NCBI RefSeq assembly: GCF_003412455.1
Contig: NZ_QTJU01000011.1
Location: 62,001-126,000, forward strand
Direction of reading: 5' to 3'
Source: Deminuibacter soli
GTDB lineage: Bacteria; Bacteroidota; Bacteroidia; Chitinophagales; Chitinophagaceae
DNA length: 64,000 nt
Below, piece by piece: positions 43,762-51,166 of this stretch. Under the pieces are notes generated by a model. That model was not told the DNA's origin, did no database searches, and worked only from the letters and a program-made list of their open reading frames with translations. Position 1 is the stretch's first letter, and each line of letters starts with the position of its first letter. The position numbers and the translations under genes were made by a program.

Positions 43762-44760
43762 TTATAGCCCGCTTCTTTTTTTAAGAATGACTGTATTACC
43801 ATGCTCGACCATTGTAAGTTGCAGCGTACTGCATATCACAGGTAATATTTCGGTTATTGTCTTTCCCATAAAAGTCACTGTGATGGGCATATCGCCGTCT
43901 TTATCATCCTGGAGGGAAATATGTGTATCATAAGTATTGTTTAGCGCCACAATCAACTCGCGAACAGGCGTCCCTTTACATACAAATTTTTTCGTGCGGT
44001 AATAACTATATAAAGAGTCGGCGTTGACCTGTTTAACGGCCGTCATATCATCTTTATAAAGTGTAACCTTTTCTTTGGCAAGCAGGTGAAAAACCATGTT
44101 ACCTTTTTTAACCTGTACTGCTCCTGTTTCTACGATAATTTCTGTTTTATTATCTGTCATTTTAATATTAAACGACGTACCTACCACCTCTACTACTGTA
44201 CCGGGTAAATCTATGACAAAAGGTATTTCCCTATTTGGAGCTACAGAAAAAAAAGCTTCTCCCGTTAGCTGAACATGGCGTTTTTTATTATAAGAAGACG
44301 GTGTATAATACAGGACAGACCCTTTATTAAGCGTTATGCGGGAGCCATCAGGCATTATTTCTGTCAGTACTGCTTGGCCGGATAACAATTCCTTTTTTGG
44401 GCCGGACATTTGGCTTTCCAAAAGATAAAAAGCAATCAGGCCGCTCACCAGGACAAATATAGCTGCGATGCGTACTAATTTTTGGTGGAACCAAACCTTT
44501 CGCACTGGAAGAGAAACGCCGGCCCCTGCAATGTTGGCCCGGAAAGTTCGCCATTCAGCTTCCTCATCAATGTGATCAGTGTAAATTCCGGATTGCGCAT
44601 AAGATGACACTTGCAAAAATATTTCGTAATAACGCCTGTTTTTCTCATCGCTGTCTAACCAGTGTCTAACTGTTTCAGATTCGGCTTCCCCTGATTCACC
44701 AGTGATATACCGTGCTAAAACTTCGTCATTTATTACTCTATTTTTATTTTTTTTTGCCAT
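43762..44760 (-). CDS. FecR-family anti-sigma factor
   Basis: A 332-residue inner-membrane protein. The N-terminal cytoplasmic part (1-85) has the helix NDEVLARYITGESGEAESETVRHWLDSD typical of this group. A transmembrane helix lies at about 93-112 (VRIAAIFVLVSGLIAFYLL). The FecR domain follows (EIMPDGSRITLNKGSVLYYTPSSY ... EAFFSVAPNREIPFVIDLPGTVVEVVGTSFNIK), then DUF4974 (TPVRELIVALNNTYDTHISL ...). It begins 7 bases after the sigma gene and 3 bases before the STN-protein gene, so the three are one operon. Confidence 0.92.
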   Translation of the reverse strand: MAKKNKNRVINDEVLARYITGESGEAESETVRHWLDSDEKNRRYYEIFLQVSSYAQSGIYTDHIDEEAEWRTFRANIAGAGVSLPVRKVWFHQKLVRIAAIFVLVSGLIAFYLLESQMSGPKKELLSGQAVLTEIMPDGSRITLNKGSVLYYTPSSYNKKRHVQLTGEAFFSVAPNREIPFVIDLPGTVVEVVGTSFNIKMTDNKTEIIVETGAVQVKKGNMVFHLLAKEKVTLYKDDMTAVKQVNADSLYSYYRTKKFVCKGTPVRELIVALNNTYDTHISLQDDKDGDMPITVTFMGKTITEILPVICSTLQLTMVEHGNTVILKKRSGL

Positions 44761-44767
44761 TAGACAT

Positions 44768-45331
44768 TTACTGTATAATCCATAATATAAAAATAAATGG
44801 CAAGTAGTCTTTCAGCTCTTGCCGGAATATTTTCAAAACTTTGGTTATATGCTTCTCCACTGCTTTTTCAGAAACATGCAATCTTCTTGCTATTTCAGCG
44901 TATTTCAATCCCTCATACCTGCTTAACTGAAAGATCAAGCGGCTTTTCTCAGGTAATTCATTATACACTTCTGCTATCTTTTGCTCCACTTCCTTTTGCT
45001 GCAATCGCTCTGAAGCTGTTGTTAATCTTTCAGAATTTTGCAAATAACGTTGTTTGTAGACCGCTTTTACTTTCAGATGCTTTAAGTGGTTGAGGCCTGT
45101 ATGGTACACCGATTTATAGAGGTAGCGGATTAATGATTCCGTTGATTGAAGTTTTTCTCTTTTTTGCCAAAGGTTGGTAAATGATTGCTGAACGATCTCC
45201 TTGGCGGTGCTATCATCCTTCACAATAGTATAGGCAAACGCATACAGGTTTTTAAAATTCTCTTTAAAAACTGCTTCAAACATACGTTCCGCCTCATCAT
45301 TTTTAAGGTTACCCTGCCTATCGCCAGTCAT
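44768..45331 (-). CDS. ECF RNA polymerase sigma-70 factor
   Basis: A 187-residue sigma factor: region 2 (FKENFKNLYAFAYTIVKDDSTAKEIVQQSFTNLWQKR) and region 4 (ELPEKSRLIFQLSRYEGLKYAEIARRLHVSEKAVEKHITKVLKIFRQ). It ends in a hydrophobic tail (LPFIFILWIIQ), like the sigma factor at 36984. First gene of the sigma/FecR/STN-protein operon. Its regulon cannot be read from this window; the operon itself and the phosphodiesterase/flippase genes 197 bases further on are candidates. Confidence 0.92.
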   Translation of the reverse strand: MTGDRQGNLKNDEAERMFEAVFKENFKNLYAFAYTIVKDDSTAKEIVQQSFTNLWQKREKLQSTESLIRYLYKSVYHTGLNHLKHLKVKAVYKQRYLQNSERLTTASERLQQKEVEQKIAEVYNELPEKSRLIFQLSRYEGLKYAEIARRLHVSEKAVEKHITKVLKIFRQELKDYLPFIFILWIIQ

Positions 45332-45604
45332 TATAAATATTCCGCAATGTTTAAAAAACTACATTCTCCGGCCGTTTTACCTGATATAACAGTTAACATT
45401 GGCTTTACCCTACCGGTTATCCAAATTTTTTTTTACCCCAGGTAAAGACCACGGATCATCCAAAAATAAAATTATATCGAATACGTCACAAATTAACAAA
45501 ATTAAGTACGATTGCGAAGTAAATATTAATTTGTGTAGATTTACAAAATATGCGGTTTATCCCATCCTTGATGCGTGAATCATTATGAATTTAAAGTGAC
45601 AAGC

Positions 45605-46375
45605 ATGAAGATTCAAAAGTTCGAACCATCCCAATTGTTGAAACCTTTTGTAAATAGTTTCATGATCGTCGAAAGCGACACAGAAACGGTAAACAGGATT
45701 TTACCTGGCACCTCCCTTGTGATGGCTTTTCGATTCCGGGGAACTACATTTTCAGACAATTCACCTCACGCGCCGCTGCCGGCGTTTTGCCTTACTGGGA
45801 TAAGTACAAGTTCCCGTCTTATCCGGTATACCTGCAATACTGGTGTGCTGCTTGTACATTTCCGGGAGGGCGCAGCAGCAGCTTTTTTCAATGCCCCTTT
45901 GCACGAAACGGCCGGATACAGTACGCCACTTGACCAGTTGTTGCCAGCCTGGCAAATCCAGAAGATTGAAGAACAGCTATCTGAAGCTCCCACTCATGAT
46001 CAGCGCATCAGGCTGGTAGAGGAATTGCTTAATACTAATCTAAAATACAGGGCCACTTACGACTTAGTAACTGAAGCAGTAAAACTGATTAAATCAACAA
46101 GCGGTAATTTCAAAATTTCCGAGCTGGTAAAGCTATTAAATACAAACGTCAATTCATTCGAGAAGCAATTCAGAAGTCAGGTAGGCACTGGCCCCAAACA
46201 TTTTTCATCAATAATCAGGCTAAGATCGGCCATTCAAAATTATAAGAACGGAGCTGATCTCACCAAATTATCTTATGCTGCTGGCTTTTTTGATCAATCG
46301 CATTTTATCAAAGGGTTTAAAACTTTCACAGGTGAAAGTCCTTCCCATTTTTTTAAGCAGGGATTTTACTGGTAA
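45605..46375 (+). CDS. AraC-family regulator, paralog 1
   Basis: A 256-residue soluble regulator from the ATG at 45605. The N-terminal part (1-150) resembles the DUF6597 ligand-binding domain: FEPSQLLKPFVNSFMIVES, RILPGTSLVMAFRFRG, VLLVHFREGAAAAFF. The C-terminal AraC domain is FKISELVKLLNTNVNSFEKQFRSQVGTGPKHFSSIIRL and LSYAAGFFDQSHFIKGFKTFTGESPSHFF. It is paralogous to the regulator at 49556-50335. The next gene downstream, an exported SnoaL-like protein, is in the same direction and may be its target. Confidence 0.88.
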   Translation: MKIQKFEPSQLLKPFVNSFMIVESDTETVNRILPGTSLVMAFRFRGTTFSDNSPHAPLPAFCLTGISTSSRLIRYTCNTGVLLVHFREGAAAAFFNAPLHETAGYSTPLDQLLPAWQIQKIEEQLSEAPTHDQRIRLVEELLNTNLKYRATYDLVTEAVKLIKSTSGNFKISELVKLLNTNVNSFEKQFRSQVGTGPKHFSSIIRLRSAIQNYKNGADLTKLSYAAGFFDQSHFIKGFKTFTGESPSHFFKQGFYW

Positions 46376-46483
46376 ACGTAAGCCCAGTTTACAAAATTGA
46401 TTATTTACAATTCAGGGCTATTGCGGTCGTCTATTTTTGGGGCTGCAAGGCATTAATAAATTAACCACTTAAAACCATCACCT

Positions 46484-47044
46484 ATGTCATTGACTACAAA
46501 ACTATTTATCATCGTTGTTTTGATATTCACATTGTCCTCTACCAAAGCACAGCAGCAGGATACACACAAAAACGTTTACAGTACAAAAATGAAAACAAGT
46601 GAAACACTCGAAAGAAATAAGGAAACGATCCGTCATTTATATGAAGATCTTCTGAACGAAAGACAATTTGATCAACTTGCAAGCGTTGTGTCTGAAGAAT
46701 ACGTCGGCATACGCGGTGAAAAAGGAGTAAAAGGGTTTTCAGAAGCGGTGACAACCATTGTGGCAGGATTTCCGGATATGAAATGGACCATCGAGGATTT
46801 ACTCGCAGACAATGATAAGGTAATAGTGAGATGGTCTTGGAAGGGAAACAATACCCAGCCATTCCGTGGAATTCCGGCAAGTAATAAACCGGTTACCGAT
46901 AATGCAATAGTGATATACCAATTCAATGAAGGTGGCAAAATTGTTCACGCCTGGATGCAGGGCGACAGACTTGGTGTATTATTACAGATTGGCGCTATAC
47001 CCGCGAATCTGATTCCATCGCCCCCACAAAGCCCAAAAAACTAA
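46484..47044 (+). CDS. SnoaL-like/ester cyclase protein with signal peptide
   Basis: A 186-residue protein. The N-terminus is a signal peptide (KLFIIVVLIFTLSSTKAQ). Residues about 38-165 are a SnoaL-like cone fold: ETLERNKETIRHLYEDLLNERQFDQLASVVSEEYVG, FPDMKWTIEDLLADNDKVIVRWSWKG, GIPASNKPVTDNAIVIYQFNEGGKIVHAWMQGDRLG. Most relatives are cytoplasmic, and an internal ATG near 46589 would give a signal-less form. A TATTTTTG lies at 46432-46439. The ligand or reaction is unknown. Confidence 0.85.
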   Translation: MSLTTKLFIIVVLIFTLSSTKAQQQDTHKNVYSTKMKTSETLERNKETIRHLYEDLLNERQFDQLASVVSEEYVGIRGEKGVKGFSEAVTTIVAGFPDMKWTIEDLLADNDKVIVRWSWKGNNTQPFRGIPASNKPVTDNAIVIYQFNEGGKIVHAWMQGDRLGVLLQIGAIPANLIPSPPQSPKN

Positions 47045-47222
47045 CAATGTTTCCTTGAAAAATCTTTGATCTACGTCAATGAAAGTTATTTACTTTTTAT
47101 TGGATTCACTGGCACAAAAAGAAACCACTCCACCAAACAACTATAGTATGGTCTCCAAGTCGTTCCATCATTGTAATGATTCATGATTGCCGGATGACCA
47201 AGTCTCCTGGCATTGAACTTGT

Positions 47223-47882
47223 TTAACGATTATTTTTTGCAGACAAAACCGGCTCAGCTGTTACTTCTTTGTAAATATCCTCAAATCGTTTCCCCTTATG
47301 TAACAGCCATGCCGCAGAGAATTTGTTGTCAACCGTATTGAGGAGGTGAATGCAAAGTTTCTTCTCATCTGTTGTAAGATCATGAAACTCCATTTCGGCA
47401 AGCAGGTTCATCCTTTTACGACATGTTGCCAAAGCTTTACTTCCCTTGGCAGTCATCTTTAGGCGTTTGGATCTGCCATCTTCCGCATCCGCATACTCGG
47501 AAATATAACCGATCTTCTTTAAACGACTTAGCATGTCGCTGCCTGTTGAAAGCTCGAACAATGCCTTGGAGATAGCCTCTGTCTTACGTGGTTCATTGAG
47601 ACCGTCGATGGCGTTCAACAATGAAAATTCTTCCGAAGTATTTATTCCCGTGCCATCCATCGCAATTGCAGCGTAAAAGGAATGAAGTTTGTAAATCCTT
47701 CCGACGAGCCTCATCAAAACAAAATCAGTTGATACAGGCATTTGCCAGGGCGATTTTGCGACAGCGGTCGATTTTGTATCATTCGTATTAAGATAATACC
47801 TGCAAAAGTCTTCAAGGCTACTTTCCGGGTAACGTGCATCAAAGTCACCCCATGCAGTGATCAATGCCACAGCTTTATTCAT
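47223..47882 (-). CDS. MarR-family regulator
   Basis: A 219-residue winged-helix regulator, longer than the usual 140-160 because of an N-terminal extension (1-60). The DNA-binding part is LNAIDGLNEPRKTEAISKALFELSTGSDMLSRLKKIGYISEYADAEDGRSKRLKMTAKG, with the wing at DGRSKRLK. It is divergent from the NAD(P)-binding oxidoreductase gene across 115 bases that contain repeated CGTAAACG, the usual layout of a MarR repressor with its target. The inducer is unknown. Confidence 0.87.
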   Translation of the reverse strand: MNKAVALITAWGDFDARYPESSLEDFCRYYLNTNDTKSTAVAKSPWQMPVSTDFVLMRLVGRIYKLHSFYAAIAMDGTGINTSEEFSLLNAIDGLNEPRKTEAISKALFELSTGSDMLSRLKKIGYISEYADAEDGRSKRLKMTAKGSKALATCRKRMNLLAEMEFHDLTTDEKKLCIHLLNTVDNKFSAAWLLHKGKRFEDIYKEVTAEPVLSAKNNR

Positions 47883-47917
47883 AACATTTATTGTGATTTC
47901 GAAGTAAAAATAAAATA

Positions 47918-47983
47918 AGTAATACGTTATTAGTATATTTATATCGTAAACGTATCATTTTATACAATAAAATAACGTAAACG
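47918..47983. promoter_or_regulatory. candidate MarR operator region
   Basis: Between the divergent MarR and oxidoreductase genes. CGTAAACG occurs at 47945-47952 and 47976-47983, 31 bases apart (about three helical turns), and an imperfect palindrome TAATACGTTATTA lies at about 47919-47931. No footprint or conservation was tested. Confidence 0.35.
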
Positions 47984-47997
47984 AAATATATACAAAC

Positions 47998-48636
47998 ATG
48001 AATGCAATTATAGTTTTCGGAGCCACAGGCGGTACAGGCTACGAAGTAGTAAAACAGGCCCTGGAAAAAGGCTACCTGGTAACCGTTGTAGTCAGAGACA
48101 TAAGTGCTTTTAACCTGGTGCATAAAAATTTAACTATTACCATGGGAGATGTACTGGTTGCTGCAACCTTCGAAGAAAAACTGCTTGGAACAAGGGCAGT
48201 CATTTCCTGCCTGGGTTCTGGTCGTAGTACGAAGCCAACCAAAATCTATTCTGAAGGAATTAAAAATATTGTAGAAGCAATGGTTAAGGCAGGAACGCCA
48301 CGTTTGATTTGCGTATCTGCAGGCGGATTAGAAACCAATAAAGAAATGGGAGTTTTTACCAGGCTATTAGTCAAACTGGTGTTGCAACCAATATTAAAAG
48401 GTCCGTATACTGATATGCGGCTGATGGAAAAGTTCGTCACTGCAAGTCCTGTCGAGTGGACAGTCGTACGACCTGCAAGATTGACCAACAAAACAGCAAC
48501 AGGTAAATACAGAACGGCTGTAAACACTCCTTTACGAAAACCATTCAGTATCGCAAGAGCCGACCTGGCAAACTTTATGCTGACAATAATTGATGCACCG
48601 GAAACTTTTGGTTCCATCGTAAACATTGCATATTGA
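47998..48636 (+). CDS. NAD(P)-binding oxidoreductase (atypical SDR, NmrA-like)
   Basis: A 212-residue protein with an N-terminal Rossmann motif, IIVFGATGGTGYEVVKQALEKGYLVTVVVRD, of the GATGxxG type. LICVSAGGLETNK, VEWTVVRPARLTNK and ISIARADLANFMLTIIDAP-like segments are typical of NAD(P)H-binding/NmrA-like reductases. No classical Tyr-Lys catalytic pair is visible, so it may be a reductase of the flavin-reductase-like kind or a redox sensor. It is divergent from a MarR gene and probably under its control. Confidence 0.87.
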   Translation: MNAIIVFGATGGTGYEVVKQALEKGYLVTVVVRDISAFNLVHKNLTITMGDVLVAATFEEKLLGTRAVISCLGSGRSTKPTKIYSEGIKNIVEAMVKAGTPRLICVSAGGLETNKEMGVFTRLLVKLVLQPILKGPYTDMRLMEKFVTASPVEWTVVRPARLTNKTATGKYRTAVNTPLRKPFSIARADLANFMLTIIDAPETFGSIVNIAY

Positions 48637-48890
48637 CATCCGGTAACGTTTACAAATTGAATTGCTTGTTGTCTTTTCTTTGTTACGTAAGCAAAAAAGA
48701 AACCCGGTTTCGATCTGAGGCCGGCTTCACATGCCAGCCAGGTTACAACTCAACAGCCTGGCGTTAACTATAGTGGAGCGCCTCAAACAGCAACCTCCTT
48801 CGTCCCTATATCGCGCTATTGAAAACTAATGATTTTATACAATGTTTAGGTTAGAATTATTTTCAACTTGCATTTATAAAAATGCAACAC

Positions 48891-49373
48891 ATGAAATCAA
48901 AAATGTCAAAGAAATGGATATTATTCACCGCACTGTTTATGGTGGCTCTTTCCGTTTTAAAGGCTAATCCAAATCATTTATCAAAATCAAAAACTGAGAC
49001 GAAAATGAAAGACGAAAAGGAATCTATTGAAGCAAAAGAAATTCATTCAGAAGATGCCGGCAATGTAGCGCTAATAGATAAACTATTTATCCCTGCCGGT
49101 TCTATCGATGAGTTACTCAGCCAAACAAAGACGGTAGGTAAGTTCATCAAAACATTGCCTGGCTTAATTAGTCAGCAGGCATTTGAATCCAGGGATGAAC
49201 AAGGCAATATGACACTGATAACTATTGCTATATGGGAAAACAAGGAAGCATTAAGCAAGGCAAAAGATGCTGTTCAGGGAGAATTTCAGCGTTTGAATAT
49301 CCAGCCGCAGGAATTTATTAAAAGACTAAATATAAAAATGGAAAGATCCATATACAACACACTGGACAACTAA
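48891..49373 (+). CDS. ABM-domain protein with signal peptide
   Basis: About 160 residues; ATGs at 48882, 48891 and 48903 are all possible. A signal peptide (KKWILFTALFMVALSVLKA) is followed by a charged linker and, from about residue 60, an antibiotic-biosynthesis-monooxygenase-like ferredoxin fold: VALIDKLFIPAGSIDELLSQTKTVGKFIKTLPGLISQQAFESRDEQGNMTLITIAIWENKEALSKAKDAV. Such domains degrade haem or oxidise quinol-like compounds without cofactor; most are cytoplasmic. Function here is unknown. The AraC paralog 2 follows on the same strand. Confidence 0.82.
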   Translation: MKSKMSKKWILFTALFMVALSVLKANPNHLSKSKTETKMKDEKESIEAKEIHSEDAGNVALIDKLFIPAGSIDELLSQTKTVGKFIKTLPGLISQQAFESRDEQGNMTLITIAIWENKEALSKAKDAVQGEFQRLNIQPQEFIKRLNIKMERSIYNTLDN

Positions 49374-49555
49374 GTGAAATGTAGTTTTCAGCGACGCGAC
49401 TTTTACAACAGCACAAATCAAAAGATAATTAGAAGTATGCCGTCCCGGCACTTTGACTGGGTTCAGTAGTTGAAAATGTCAGCACTCAAAACAATAACAC
49501 ACGAGTATCCGTAACAAGTACTTTGAGGCATGGTCACAGCAAAACCAAAAAGATG

Positions 49556-50335
49556 ATGAAAATAGAAACCTTTTTACCAGCTGTTTCTTTAAGACCTTTT
49601 ATAAAGGGATACCGTTTGGTTGAATGTGAAGAAGAAAGGATAAATAAGATTCTGCCAGACACAGCGCTTTCTTTGGCTTTTCGCATACGCGGTGAATTTG
49701 GCAGTGTCCACGACAATTATCTGGCTCAACTACCCGCAACGACATTTTCGGGAATACAGAAATCAGTCCGATTTATTCATTACCAAAAAAACACCACGGC
49801 AATCATCGTTTTATTTAAAGAGACCGGGGCGGCAGCTTTTTTCAAAGAACCGTTGGATGAATACTTTGAGTTAAGCCTGTCGATGGAAAACTTCGATAGC
49901 GCAGGCAGATTATCAACTCTTCAGGATCAATTATGGCATGCGCACAACAATGCCCAGGCAGTTCGTTTAATAGAACAGTATTTAATCGAAAGATTACAGG
50001 GCTACCAGGTGGACAAATTAATATACAATGCTATTGAAAGAATAAATGCCGCCGGAGGCAGGCTTAATATACGCGAACTCTCCAATGAGCTTTATATCAG
50101 TCAGGACGCATTTGAGAAAAGATTCAGAAAGCTCGCGGGTACAACACCCAAACAGTTTTCTTCAATCGTGAGAATAAAGGCGGTTATTAAGCAGTATGTT
50201 GAGCCAGTATCGTTTTATGATCTTGCCCTGGATAACGGGTATTATGACCAGCCGCATTTCAATAGGGATTTTAAGCTTTTTACCGGTCAAACACCGCGCG
50301 ATTTTTTCCGAAACAAGTCAACCGCTTACTGGTAG
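49556..50335 (+). CDS. AraC-family regulator, paralog 2
   Basis: A 259-residue regulator from the ATG at 49556 (another at 49553). The N-terminal domain (FLPAVSLRPFIKGYRLVECEEERINKILPDTALSLAFRIRG ... AIIVLFKETGAAAFFKEPL) and the AraC domain (LNIRELSNELYISQDAFEKRFRKLAGTTPKQFSSIVRI ... LALDNGYYDQPHFNRDFKLFTGQTPRDFF) match the regulator at 45605 along the whole length. The two appear to be duplicates that now sit beside different exported small enzymes. Confidence 0.88.
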   Translation: MKIETFLPAVSLRPFIKGYRLVECEEERINKILPDTALSLAFRIRGEFGSVHDNYLAQLPATTFSGIQKSVRFIHYQKNTTAIIVLFKETGAAAFFKEPLDEYFELSLSMENFDSAGRLSTLQDQLWHAHNNAQAVRLIEQYLIERLQGYQVDKLIYNAIERINAAGGRLNIRELSNELYISQDAFEKRFRKLAGTTPKQFSSIVRIKAVIKQYVEPVSFYDLALDNGYYDQPHFNRDFKLFTGQTPRDFFRNKSTAYW

Positions 50336-50416
50336 CCGCCCTGCAGCTTGCACTGCTATGTATTCAGCGTGTCTATGCATTTTGTTGCCCATTAGCATCA
50401 CATCCGAGATAATATA

Positions 50417-50797
50417 ATGGCAAAAAAAGAGCGATTCATAAAACAGGCTTACAACAAGGGTACGATGGTCGAAAAATACAACTTGGAATCGCTGCAACTT
50501 ACAATGCGGGTTATAGCTGGCAAATGGAAAATCCAGATAATTTTGGAATTGATGAAAGGGAAAAAGCGGTTTAATGAACTTGAAAGGGCAACCAGCGGAA
50601 TTACGCCCAAAGTGCTGATAAGAGAATTAAAAGATCTTGAAAAAACGGGCATAGTAAATCGGGAAGTCCTTAAGACAGCATTACCCGCAGTAGAATACAG
50701 CCTGACACCAGCAGGTACCAATTTGCAACCAGTGCTAAACAAAATGCAGAAATGGGCCAAAATTCAAGGACAGTTCTTCCATCTAAAAGGCAGTTAA
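50417..50797 (+). CDS. HxlR-family regulator
   Basis: A 126-residue winged-helix protein with the HxlR pattern: LESLQLTMRVIAGKWKIQIILELMKGKKRFNELERATSGITPKVLIRELKDLEKTGIVNREVLKTALPAVEYSLTPAGTNLQPVL. The usual N-terminal Cys (CP motif before the first helix) is absent, so a thiol-redox sensing mode is unlikely. It follows AraC paralog 2 by 81 bases. No target gene is adjacent. Confidence 0.88.
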   Translation: MAKKERFIKQAYNKGTMVEKYNLESLQLTMRVIAGKWKIQIILELMKGKKRFNELERATSGITPKVLIRELKDLEKTGIVNREVLKTALPAVEYSLTPAGTNLQPVLNKMQKWAKIQGQFFHLKGS

Positions 50798-51166
50798 CTA
50801 TGCTGCCGGAATATTCCCGATACTTATTCAAAACTCACCTGGCATATTTAAGTTGGCTATTAACCCTGTGTTAATACCAAAGAATTCCTTCTATTCCACC
50901 CAATAAACGCCTTCCAATAAGCTTCACGCTTAAAACTTGCTGCACAAAGTGCGCAGCGCTTGTAGCCCGCTTTCGGTAATTCATACAACTTTTTAGTTGA
51001 TATATATCGCTTTTACACATCATTCCCGCACAAATTTGCATGCCCGGTTTTATATGCACATCACTCAACCCGCCCCATGTAAAAACCGCATTAAAAACGT
51101 ACCAACGATTTACAAGATCACCCCGGAAACTACAATTTTAATTAACCAAGCTAAAACCCCTTTCAA
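50798..51166. other. 369-base gap upstream of the large lyase
   Basis: A/T-rich non-coding sequence. I see no gene, no tandem repeat and no convincing promoter match. It presumably holds the promoter of the lyase gene. Confidence 0.5.
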
